Of a DNA stretch of 64,000 nt, positions 17,931 to 25,638 are shown piece after piece (position 1 is the first letter of the stretch; each line of letters begins with the position of its first letter). The stretch is from Niabella drilacis (GTDB lineage Bacteria; Bacteroidota; Bacteroidia; Chitinophagales; Chitinophagaceae). The position numbers and the translations under genes are program-made. Below the pieces are notes generated by a model. That model was not told where the DNA came from. It worked only from the letters and a program-made list of their open reading frames with translations, and did not search any database. The stretch is taken from contig NZ_FMZO01000003.1 of the NCBI RefSeq assembly GCF_900101395.1, forward strand, positions 248,001-312,000, written 5' to 3'.

Positions 17931-18659
17931 TCAGGTATACAACCCCCCGTTAATGGAAAGCACCTGGCCGGTGATATAGGCTGCCTCCTTTGTGGCAAAA
18001 AATCCCACCGCATGCGCCACTTCTTCCGGCGTGCCAAAACGGTTGGCCGGGATGATCTGTTTCATTTGTCCTTCATCAATGTCTTCGGTCATATCGGTTT
18101 TGATAAATCCCGGGGCTACCGCATTAACAGTGATGTTCCGTTTTCCTGCTTCCTGGGCCAGGGCCTTGGTGGCAGCAATGACGCCACCTTTGGCGGCGGA
18201 GTAATTGGTTTGTCCTGCCAGACCTTTTAATCCCGATAAGGAAACCACGCTGATAATGCGGCCATAACGCTGGCGCAGCATACTGTTTACTACCAGCCGG
18301 GTAACATTAAAAAAACCTCCGAGACTGGTATTGAGTACACCGTCCCATTGCTCGTCCTTCATCCACATCAACAGCACGTCATCTTTGATGCCGGCATTAT
18401 TTACCAATACCTCGATTGTTTTATCCGGGTTGGCTTCCATCCAGCCTCCCAGGGTTTGCTGCACGGCTTCGCGGTCTGCCACATCAAAGGCGAGTAGTGC
18501 CCCGTTAACGCCGGCTTTTTCCACTTCGGCAAGGGTTTCTCCGGCCTTTTCTTTATTGCCTTTATAATTGATCAGTATGTTAAAGCCCTGTTTGGCCAGC
18601 TGTACGCAAATTGCTCTTCCAATGCCACGGGATCCCCCGGTTACTAATGCCCAGTTCAT
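17931..18659 (-). CDS. fabG: 3-oxoacyl-[ACP] reductase FabG-like SDR
   Basis: A 242-residue short-chain dehydrogenase of normal FabG length. It has the cofactor motif TGGSRGIG (7-14), NNAG (87-90), and the catalytic Ser-Tyr-Lys with Y153 and K157 in YSAAK. NYKGN after the second strand suggests NADPH use. The C-terminus ends ITGQVLSINGGLYT, typical of FabG. It could serve housekeeping fatty-acid synthesis or a dedicated polyketide/aryl-polyene route, given the tyrosine ammonia-lyase gene 76 bases upstream on the same strand. A ten-bp inverted repeat separates the two. Confidence 0.88.
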   Translation of the reverse strand: MNWALVTGGSRGIGRAICVQLAKQGFNILINYKGNKEKAGETLAEVEKAGVNGALLAFDVADREAVQQTLGGWMEANPDKTIEVLVNNAGIKDDVLLMWMKDEQWDGVLNTSLGGFFNVTRLVVNSMLRQRYGRIISVVSLSGLKGLAGQTNYSAAKGGVIAATKALAQEAGKRNITVNAVAPGFIKTDMTEDIDEGQMKQIIPANRFGTPEEVAHAVGFFATKEAAYITGQVLSINGGLYT

Positions 18660-18687
18660 AATTTTTAGTTTCTTGTTTGTTGTTTAT

Positions 18688-18722
18688 AGTTTATGGTTTG
18701 AACAAACGATAGACCATAAACT
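18688..18722. repeat. Inverted repeat between ammonia-lyase and fabG
   Basis: AGTTTATGGT (18688-18697) is repeated inverted as ACCATAAACT (18713-18722), with further AT-rich complementarity outside. It fills most of the 76-base gap. There is no clean T-tract, so it may be a weak terminator, an mRNA processing stem or an intergenic repeat. Confidence 0.4.
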
Positions 18723-18735
18723 CAAAACTATAAAT

Positions 18736-20271
18736 TTAAAATGGCTGATGCGCTTTCATAAAGTCGCGCACTTTTGCCAGGTCTTTATAAAGCGGGTAGT
18801 CCTTACTGAACTGCGGGAAAGTTTCGCGTAACCAGGTATAGATGGCCATTGTTTTGGCTGCCATCTGAGCATGCCGGTCCAGGTAGTCGATCGCCTGCAG
18901 CAGTGTCATGGCCTGGATAGCCAGTACTTCGTAGGCATTTTCGATCACTTTCTTTGCGATCTGTGCGGCATTAAAGCCCATGCTCACAATATCCTGGTTG
19001 TCATTATTGTTGGGAATGCTGTGCACGTACATGGGGAAGGAGAGCGTCTGGTTCTCTGCCGTGGTAGACGTAGCCGTAAACTGGATCCCCTGCATGCCAA
19101 AGTTGAGCCCCAGTACCCCGTGATTGACAAAGGGTGGAAACTTCTGATTTAACCGCGCGTTCAGCAGGTAATTCAGCTGCCGCTCACTCAGCATGGTCAG
19201 CTTGGTAATGGCGATCTTCATTTTATCCATTTCAAAGGATACATAGTCGCCATGGAAATTACCTCCGTGAAAAATATTATGACTGGCTACATCCACAACC
19301 GGGTTGTCGTTAACGGAATTGAGCTCGTTGACCACCGTTTCCTCGGTGTGAGCCAGTGTATCATACACCGGACCCAGCACCTGCGTAATGCAGCGGAGTG
19401 AATAGTACTCCTGTACTTTATCTTCGAAAACGTCGTGCTGGATATTATCGGGGTTGTATAAATGTTCGGACCGGCTGCGGATGAGCTTACTGTCTGCAAG
19501 GATGGCGCGCATCTGGCGGGCAATATGCTGCTGGCCGGTATGGTGTTTTACAATATTCAGTTCGTGGGAGTAATGATCGTCGTATACTTCCATGATCTCG
19601 TTCGTGATAGCGGAAAGCATGATCGACCAGTTCAGAAGCTGCTGTGCCTGCAACAGGTTCAGCAGGCCCACACCCGTCATTGCTGAAGTGCCGTTGATCA
19701 GCGCCAGGCCCTCGCGTACCCGAACCTTCAGCGGCTCTAACCCGGCTTTTGCAAAGGCTTCGGATGCCGGTTGTATGGTTTCTTCATACCATACTTCACC
19801 TTCACCAATGATGCCCAGGGCCAGGTGTGCCAGCTGTACCAGGTCGCCGCTGGCACCTACGCCGCCGTGTTCGTAGATACAGGGAATGATGCCATGGTTG
19901 ATCATGGCAGCAAGCAGCCGGGGCAGTTTGGGATCCACTCCGGAATATCCCTGCATTAAATTGTTGAGCCGCGCCAGCATTACTGCCTTACCCTGCGACG
20001 GGGGCAATACGTTACCGCCGCCGCTGCTGTGGCTGCGGATCAGGTTGTATTGCAGTTCCAGGATATTTTCGTCGCTGATCTTGTATTGCGCCATGGGGCC
20101 AAAACCCGTATTGATGCCATAGATCAGTTTATGACTGGAGAATTGTTTCAGGAACTCAAAGCTGGTGTTTACTTGCTGTAAGGCCGCTTCATCAAGTGTA
20201 ATAGGTTGGCTATCAGTTATAACAGCATTAAAATCCTGCAATGAAAGCCGTTTTCCCCCTACTGTGATCAT
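18736..20271 (-). CDS. Aromatic amino acid ammonia-lyase (probably tyrosine)
   Basis: A 511-residue HAL/TAL/PAL family enzyme. The MIO prosthetic group would form from A140-S141-G142 in GGVGASGDLVQL; the catalytic Tyr51 lies in YGINTGFGP. QEYYSLRC and the late NNNDNQDIVSMG segment match the Flavobacterium johnsoniae tyrosine ammonia-lyase as I recall it, so deamination of tyrosine to p-coumarate is favoured over histidine to urocanate. The selectivity pair is S80-H81, which is HAL-like but is also what FjTAL carries. No other hut genes are present. Neighbours are a FabG-like reductase and, further upstream, an adenylating ligase. Confidence 0.85.
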   Translation of the reverse strand: MITVGGKRLSLQDFNAVITDSQPITLDEAALQQVNTSFEFLKQFSSHKLIYGINTGFGPMAQYKISDENILELQYNLIRSHSSGGGNVLPPSQGKAVMLARLNNLMQGYSGVDPKLPRLLAAMINHGIIPCIYEHGGVGASGDLVQLAHLALGIIGEGEVWYEETIQPASEAFAKAGLEPLKVRVREGLALINGTSAMTGVGLLNLLQAQQLLNWSIMLSAITNEIMEVYDDHYSHELNIVKHHTGQQHIARQMRAILADSKLIRSRSEHLYNPDNIQHDVFEDKVQEYYSLRCITQVLGPVYDTLAHTEETVVNELNSVNDNPVVDVASHNIFHGGNFHGDYVSFEMDKMKIAITKLTMLSERQLNYLLNARLNQKFPPFVNHGVLGLNFGMQGIQFTATSTTAENQTLSFPMYVHSIPNNNDNQDIVSMGFNAAQIAKKVIENAYEVLAIQAMTLLQAIDYLDRHAQMAAKTMAIYTWLRETFPQFSKDYPLYKDLAKVRDFMKAHQPF

Positions 20272-20340
20272 TTTTGTATTAAAAATTTATTAAACAAGGC
20301 GCAAAAAAACGAAAAAGATCACTGGTATCAAAATAAAATG

Positions 20341-21462
20341 TTATAGCTGATTTATGGTATCAAAAAGCCGGGTAAAACATTCCCGCTGGGTTTTGCTGTT
20401 TTCCACCGTACCGGGGGAGGGCTTTTTACCGGCATAAAATTCCTTCAGGAAGGCTCCGTTGGGCGACCAGATGGTTTGCAGGATCCCTCCGAACAGGGGT
20501 TTCAGCTGTGGGGTAGCCGTGGCCCGGAAGTTGATCATATCCTGCATCTGCTGAACGGCAATACCGGGGTTGCGCCAGGGGCAGGTAACAACCTTTAATC
20601 CTTTCATGGCAAAATAGACGGCTGATTTATCGGCCCGCTCATAGTGCCAGTCGCAAATGACAATATCTTTAGGTACCTGGTCAACGGAGGGGTGTGTGCC
20701 GTTCTGGCTGGCCTCCCACATTCCCATTCCGGTTGCGTGGCCATCCAGCATACGGTCGCCCCAGATCCAGAGCGTACGATTGGTGACGGCAAGGTGATTA
20801 CGGATGCGCCATACTTCATCTGCAAACAACCGGGCTTTGTCTTTTTTACGGCACCGGCGGCATTGTGCATCGCCTATATAGAATACTTCGTCCATGCCGG
20901 CATGAAAGGCAGTTGCCTCAAAAGCCTGGCAGACCTCATCTACCAGCGCAAAAACTATTTTATGTACACGGGGATGCCTGGAGCAGTAGCTTTTGCAATA
21001 AAGGCTATCTTTATTGGGCCAGGCATATTTCCCGGGCATTTTGACCCAGGGGGTTTCATCAAATTCAGGGTATTTTTTAAGCAGGTTATGCGTTTTATTT
21101 GCCCATGACTGGTGTCCGAGGAGGTTTACCTGCGGTATCAGCTGAATGCCGTGCATTTTACAGGCAGCCACCATTTTTTTTACATCGGCTTCAGACAGGG
21201 CAATGCTGTCCCTCAGTTCCGGATGGCTTTTAAACTGAAAATTAAAGTCTACCCGGAGGATCAGTGTATTCACCTTCCTGGCCGCCAGTTCGTTATTAAT
21301 GAAGGTGACAAAGGAATCCACACCGGAAGGCCGCGGAGCCTCAATGCAAAACCCGCGGATGGGCAGAAGGCTGTCGGGGTGACCGGCTGCCTTTATTTTA
21401 TTAGCCGGTAAAATGGATATGCAGCATACAAGCAAAAGGAGGAGCGACGCTTTTATTCTCAT
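20341..21462 (-). CDS. GH20-like secreted hexosaminidase family protein
   Basis: A 373-residue protein with a signal peptide. The TIM-barrel pattern shows IRGFCIEAPR at the start, an AACKMHGIQLIPQVNLLGHQSWAN strand-loop, and FHAGMDEVFYIGD at about 185, matching the Asp-Glu catalytic pair of family 20 beta-N-acetylhexosaminidases (H-x-G-x-D-E). There is no N-terminal GH20b domain, so it is shorter than classical enzymes. A Cys-rich CRRCRKK follows the active site. It probably cleaves a glycan in the periplasm; substrate unknown. Confidence 0.65.
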   Translation of the reverse strand: MRIKASLLLLLVCCISILPANKIKAAGHPDSLLPIRGFCIEAPRPSGVDSFVTFINNELAARKVNTLILRVDFNFQFKSHPELRDSIALSEADVKKMVAACKMHGIQLIPQVNLLGHQSWANKTHNLLKKYPEFDETPWVKMPGKYAWPNKDSLYCKSYCSRHPRVHKIVFALVDEVCQAFEATAFHAGMDEVFYIGDAQCRRCRKKDKARLFADEVWRIRNHLAVTNRTLWIWGDRMLDGHATGMGMWEASQNGTHPSVDQVPKDIVICDWHYERADKSAVYFAMKGLKVVTCPWRNPGIAVQQMQDMINFRATATPQLKPLFGGILQTIWSPNGAFLKEFYAGKKPSPGTVENSKTQRECFTRLFDTINQL

Positions 21463-21626
21463 AACTACTAATATAAGATTTTTTTGCCGGCGCTTTTTGG
21501 GGTGCCTTTTTCTGTTCCGGTCTGCCGGAACGTAAGGGTTGGAATGAGGGCAGGCGGCCAGGAGGTCTGAAATTGGCTGCTATGGTGTTTGCACGTACCT
21601 GTGCGCGAATAAAATGTTGTATCTCT

Positions 21627-22940
21627 TTAGCCTCCGCCGTTGGCCGCTCCGCGTTTATCAATAAACTTCACCGGCTTGCGGGCTCCTTCAGGAAATTGCA
21701 GCTGCTGCATTTCCTGCCGGGTAAGGTATCTGATATGCGGCATCACCCGTAGCCGGGCCTGCAGGTAGGTTTTTATTTTGCCGTCGGTTTCTTCGGAAGT
21801 GTTGGACGGCAAAATATAGAGCAGCACTTCATCGGTCCCGATCTCGTTGCTGTATACCTCTGCCACATACTCTTTAATGGCATCCATTTTATGAATGATC
21901 TCAAAAAGTGCGGGTGCAAACAGGGTGGTACCTTTAAATTTGATCATTTGTTTTTTGCGGCCGATGACTGGTGAAAGGCGCGTGGTATGCCGGCCGCAGG
22001 AGCAGGGCTCATGAAAGGCGCGGCAAAGGTCGCCGGTCTTGTACCGCAGCAGGGGCATGCCTTCCACCCCCAGCGTGGTAATGGCCACCTCACCGATTTC
22101 GCCGGCAGCAACCGGCCTGCCGTTATCATCAATGAGTTCCAGGATCACCAGCTCCGGGTTCTGGTGGCCCCCTTTGCCGGCGCTGCATTCTGTAAAAGCG
22201 GTCTGCATCTCGGTGGATGCGTAAGTAGAGTAGAGCTGTATGTTCCAGTCTTCGGTGATCCGGCTGCCCAGTACGTTCAGGCTGAGGTCCTCTTTCCGCA
22301 GGTTTTCGCCAATGCAAATGGCCTTTTTTACTGATGACCGGCTCAGATCAATACCGTTCTCTTTTGCATACTGGATGAGCTTTACGATGAAGGAGGGCAC
22401 TGCTACAATGGCGTTGGGCTTCAGCCGCTCGATCACTTCCCATTGGAGCGATGGTACCCCGGGCCCCACCCGTACCTGCCCTGCCCCCAGCTTGCGGATG
22501 CCCAGGTAATAGGCAATGCCGGCCATGAACTGCCGGTCCAGCGTGAGCATTAACTGGTAGATATCGGAAGCGCTGCCATCGGCACAGGCAAAAGAGCTGT
22601 ACTCGTTATAAGCCAGCCGCTGCAAATCGTTTTCCGTAAGTGCAATGGTTACCGGGCTGCCCACAGTGCCGGATGTGGCCATATATTCCACGATCTGGTG
22701 CTGGGGTACGCAAACAAAATCTTTATTGTACAATTGCAAATGCTCCTTTTCCGTTGGCGGAATACGGGCCAGGTCTTCAATACCCCGGATTGCGTCGGGG
22801 TCTATATTGTTTTCATGGAACAGCCTGCGGTAAAAAGGGGAATTGACCTTAAGATACTGCACCAGGTTGACCAGTTTTTTTTCCTGGTAGGCTTTGATCT
22901 GCTGTGCCGGCTGAAAAGACAGGGATGGTAACTCGTTCAT
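21627..22940 (-). CDS. PaaK-like adenylate-forming (acyl-CoA) ligase
   Basis: A 437-residue enzyme of the phenylacetate-CoA ligase type. The ATP loop is visible as MATSGTVGSPVTIA (about 89-102), then YASTEMQ (A5-like motif), LRYKTGDLCR and IGRKKQMIKFKGTTL (A8 hinge). A CSCGRH segment near residue 325 resembles the structural Cys cluster of PaaK enzymes. It would activate an aromatic or fatty acid as AMP ester, then load CoA or a carrier. Near the ammonia-lyase, p-coumarate is a plausible but unproven substrate. A perfect -7 box five bases before the ATG hints at a leaderless mRNA. Confidence 0.8.
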   Translation of the reverse strand: MNELPSLSFQPAQQIKAYQEKKLVNLVQYLKVNSPFYRRLFHENNIDPDAIRGIEDLARIPPTEKEHLQLYNKDFVCVPQHQIVEYMATSGTVGSPVTIALTENDLQRLAYNEYSSFACADGSASDIYQLMLTLDRQFMAGIAYYLGIRKLGAGQVRVGPGVPSLQWEVIERLKPNAIVAVPSFIVKLIQYAKENGIDLSRSSVKKAICIGENLRKEDLSLNVLGSRITEDWNIQLYSTYASTEMQTAFTECSAGKGGHQNPELVILELIDDNGRPVAAGEIGEVAITTLGVEGMPLLRYKTGDLCRAFHEPCSCGRHTTRLSPVIGRKKQMIKFKGTTLFAPALFEIIHKMDAIKEYVAEVYSNEIGTDEVLLYILPSNTSEETDGKIKTYLQARLRVMPHIRYLTRQEMQQLQFPEGARKPVKFIDKRGAANGGG

Positions 22941-22945
22941 TGGAT

Positions 22946-22953
22946 CAAAAGTA
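22946..22953 (-). promoter_or_regulatory. -7 box for the PaaK-like ligase gene
   Basis: Minus-strand TACTTTTG, a perfect TAnnTTTG, ends five bases before the ATG at 22940. With the usual start about four bases after the box, transcription would begin at or next to the start codon. Confidence 0.45.
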
Positions 22954-23099
22954 GGATTATTTCAGCGGTCAGCGGCCGGATATCAGTCATCAGCTTTCAG
23001 TGTCGGCGATCATTGGAGCGGGTCTTCTGCCTGGTATCAGGCGGTACTACCAACCTTTACCGGAACAAACACAGGCATGCCCGGGAATTGGTGCTGGTT

Positions 23100-25157
23100 T
23101 TATTCCCTGACCACCTGTATCGCTTTGCTGTACTCCTTTTTTCCATCTTTATCCACCTGTGCGATGCGTAAATATATTCTGGTATGATTTGCATCCTGCA
23201 GTGGTTCATTTTTGGAACAACTGTAAGTCAGCACCGCCACCGCTATGAATAGCCCCGGAACGCCCTTTGTTCTTCTTTTGTGCCCTTCAAATCCCAGGCA
23301 TAGCAGGAAAACCCCGGCTATGCCGCCGAACAGCACCGTGGTCATAGCATCATGAATGCTAAAGCTGTATTCCAGCGCTATGCTGCTGTTGCCGTTGGGG
23401 GTTTTGGACAGCACCGTTGCCAGTTTTTTAAACCGGGCTCCATCGGTGGACGCTTCTATGTCAAAATGATCGTTGTTGGTTTCTGTTTGGGTGGTCCAGT
23501 TTACGGTTAGCTGGTCTTTTTGCATGACTGCGCTCAGCGCCCCGAAGTGTACCGGCATTGCTGCATCAACCTGTTCATAGGTGCCCATATCAATGGCTGT
23601 ACCCATAAAGCGCGGGTTGCCGGCCAGGTCGTTGTTGCCAAAGGTTGCCGCATCATATAAGCCATTAGCTCCCCGGTCGATTACCGGGCTGTTGATGGCT
23701 AACGAATAGTCATCGGCAGCTATGTTGCCAAAGATAGTGCTGCCATCATCGGGTATGCCTGCAGGGCTCAGGTTCCCGTTGCCGGTATTGCTTTGCCCCT
23801 GGACCAGGGAATAGCTATAAGGCATTCCGGCAGCGGGTTCTGCAACAATACCGGTATTGTTGTTCCATACTATTGAATTGTGGATGCGCAAAAATGAGCC
23901 CGAACCGAACATCGACAATACCCCTCCTGCGGCCCCGGGCGAATAGTTGCCATACACGGTGCTATTGGTTATAACAATGCCTGCGCCGCTATTGGCTTCC
24001 ATGTTAACGGCACTTCCGTGAGCGGCGGTATCCTTTAAGAATAAACAATTGCTGGCAGTTGCATTTGAAAACAGGTTATACATAGCGCCCCCATCTCCTG
24101 CGGCTTTATTACGGATGAATTTTGTATGGATAATGGTGTTTTGCGATGGATAAGGGCCATATTGGCTTGCATCATAATCTGCATCAAAAATAGCGCCGCC
24201 ATCCCCGTTGCTTCTGCTGCCTTCCAGGGCTCTGTTATTTTCAAAAAGACAGCCGGAGATCCTTACTTTGGAGTGGCGGGTATAGAGGCCGCCCCCATTG
24301 CCGTCGCTGGCTGTATTGTTCATGATGATACAGTTGATATAGCTTGGCGTGCAGTTGCGGTTTTCAATAGCGCCGCCCCCTGCTGCACCAATGGTGTTTG
24401 CAAGGGTTTGGTTATTGTTAAAGGTGCAGGCTACGAATGAGGGAGCGCAGTTACGCGAGCTGGCGCCGCCTCCATATATATAAGCCGTGTTATTTTGAAA
24501 AAGACAGTTGCTTACCAGGGAGGCATTGCTGGTGGGCATATCTGCGCCTGCGGCGCCTTCCATATATATACCCCCTCCCAGGCCGGCAAAGTTGCTGGTA
24601 AGGATACAATTGTTTATGGTAACGGTATGGCTTTCGTTCTGCGAAAGATATATGCCACCGCCCCGCCCGGTAGCGCCGGTATAGCTGTCGCTTGCGTTCC
24701 CGTTTTGAATAGTAAATCCGTCAACCAGCACGGTTGAAACGCCGCCGGTAATGTTTGTAACCAGTACCACATGATAGCTGTTGTCACTGTTATTACCGGC
24801 AGTTCCGATATCCCCGTTTAAGGTTGTTATATTGGTTAATGCATTGCGCACCCCGCCGCCGGAAGGGTACCCGCCCAGTAATTGCAGGTTATTCCGGGTG
24901 ATCCTGAAAGCGGCGTTACGGCCGGTGCCGGCATTGTCGCCTGTAGGATAATAGTTGCCCTGTGCTACCTGCACCTGTGTAATGGCCGGGTTGGCATTAG
25001 CTGCATTTAATGCGCTGGCAAGGCTTTTGTAAGCATTTGTCCAGGAGCTGCCGTCATTGGCGCCTGTTGCCGTTGCATCCACATACAATGCCTGGGCATT
25101 CAGGAGGGATGCGGGCAGGACCAGGAGCAGGAGGAAAAGCAGGTATTGTTTTTTCAT
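23100..25157 (-). CDS. Right-handed beta-helix surface protein with split C-terminal module
   Basis: A 685-residue protein: signal peptide (ends LLNAQA), then YVDATATGANDGSSWTNAY, the usual opening of polymorphic-outer-membrane/pectate-lyase-like helices. Ca. 100-530 are beta-helix rungs with repeated N-x-A...GGGIY and CLFxNN patterns. From residue 534 a T9SS-style beta-sandwich begins (PVHFGALSA, LTVNWTTQTETNNDHFDIE), but after EYSF it is broken by a membrane segment (604-623), a basic stretch (HKRR), a second hydrophobic segment and Cys647, then resumes as LRIAQVDKDGKKEYSKAI. The same layout ends the LRR protein at 36800-38647. Function of the passenger unknown; probably surface adhesion or glycan binding. 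Confidence 0.8.
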   Translation of the reverse strand: MKKQYLLFLLLLVLPASLLNAQALYVDATATGANDGSSWTNAYKSLASALNAANANPAITQVQVAQGNYYPTGDNAGTGRNAAFRITRNNLQLLGGYPSGGGVRNALTNITTLNGDIGTAGNNSDNSYHVVLVTNITGGVSTVLVDGFTIQNGNASDSYTGATGRGGGIYLSQNESHTVTINNCILTSNFAGLGGGIYMEGAAGADMPTSNASLVSNCLFQNNTAYIYGGGASSRNCAPSFVACTFNNNQTLANTIGAAGGGAIENRNCTPSYINCIIMNNTASDGNGGGLYTRHSKVRISGCLFENNRALEGSRSNGDGGAIFDADYDASQYGPYPSQNTIIHTKFIRNKAAGDGGAMYNLFSNATASNCLFLKDTAAHGSAVNMEANSGAGIVITNSTVYGNYSPGAAGGVLSMFGSGSFLRIHNSIVWNNNTGIVAEPAAGMPYSYSLVQGQSNTGNGNLSPAGIPDDGSTIFGNIAADDYSLAINSPVIDRGANGLYDAATFGNNDLAGNPRFMGTAIDMGTYEQVDAAMPVHFGALSAVMQKDQLTVNWTTQTETNNDHFDIEASTDGARFKKLATVLSKTPNGNSSIALEYSFSIHDAMTTVLFGGIAGVFLLCLGFEGHKRRTKGVPGLFIAVAVLTYSCSKNEPLQDANHTRIYLRIAQVDKDGKKEYSKAIQVVRE

Positions 25158-25372
25158 TTATTGGAGGTTTTGGACGGGTGAATAACTATTGTTTGTTTGT
25201 GGTTTGGATGATTAGGGTTTAAAATGGCCGGGTTGTCTATATGGCAGTAGTAAAGGTGCGTTGCGGAAAACGTTCACCCAAAATCCGGGAAGGACAAAAC
25301 CCGGACACCGGGCGGACAAAGCACGGACGCTGATTGCGGGGAATTTGAAGAATGTAGGCTCCTGGAAGTCAT

Positions 25373-25406
25373 AAAAAAGCCGGAAGCTTGCGCTGCCGGC
25401 TTTTTT
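25373..25406. terminator. Bidirectional terminator
   Basis: AAAAAAGCCGG (25373-25383) pairs perfectly with CCGGCTTTTTT (25396-25406) around a 12-base loop. It would terminate the minus-strand unit containing the TPR-LuxR gene and the 35-residue peptide, separating it from the beta-helix gene. Confidence 0.8.
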
Positions 25407-25442
25407 CAAAGCATTGGTTGTTGATTGCGACCCCCATGTTGT

Positions 25443-25550
25443 TTAAAGTGGGTGGATCCTGCGCTCAAAGTAAATCCATACTGCCAGTATCAGCAGGAGC
25501 GCTACCAGAAGAATAAGCAGGGTAACATATACATGTTTTCCGCGTTTCAT
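25443..25550 (-). CDS. 35-residue single-pass membrane peptide
   Basis: A short frame, MKRGKHVYV... to ...ERRIHPL, with basic residues at both ends and one 18-20 residue hydrophobic helix in between. It starts at ATG 25550 and is followed 36 bases later by a clean terminator, as a real last gene would be. It begins 88 bases after the stop of the TPR-LuxR regulator on the same strand, so it may be co-transcribed. No family recognised; small size leaves some doubt that it is translated. Confidence 0.5.
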   Translation of the reverse strand: MKRGKHVYVTLLILLVALLLILAVWIYFERRIHPL

Positions 25551-25638
25551 ATAAAAATAAAAGTGCAATTAAATGTAGGATAATTCTGTTAATCCGGAGA
25601 TGATTGGCCGCGGACAAAATGCGGACAAGTTCTTTTGA

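Noticed and set aside
18736-20271. Simple histidine ammonia-lyase (hutH) call
   Set aside because: The S-H pair fits HAL, but overall resemblance to F. johnsoniae tyrosine ammonia-lyase and absence of other hut genes favour tyrosine; left open in the entry.
21401-21661. 86-codon minus-strand frame between the ligase and GH20-like genes
   Set aside because: It overlaps both neighbours, has Pro/Lys-rich low-complexity composition and no recognisable domain; likely chance.
23100-25157. Idea that the hydrophobic C-terminal part is a frameshifted fusion with a neighbouring lipoprotein gene
   Set aside because: The same interrupted layout occurs in frame in the unrelated LRR protein, so it is a real module.
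25212-25409. 65-codon minus-strand frame upstream of the beta-helix gene
   Set aside because: Its start lies inside a perfect bidirectional terminator and the composition is not protein-like.
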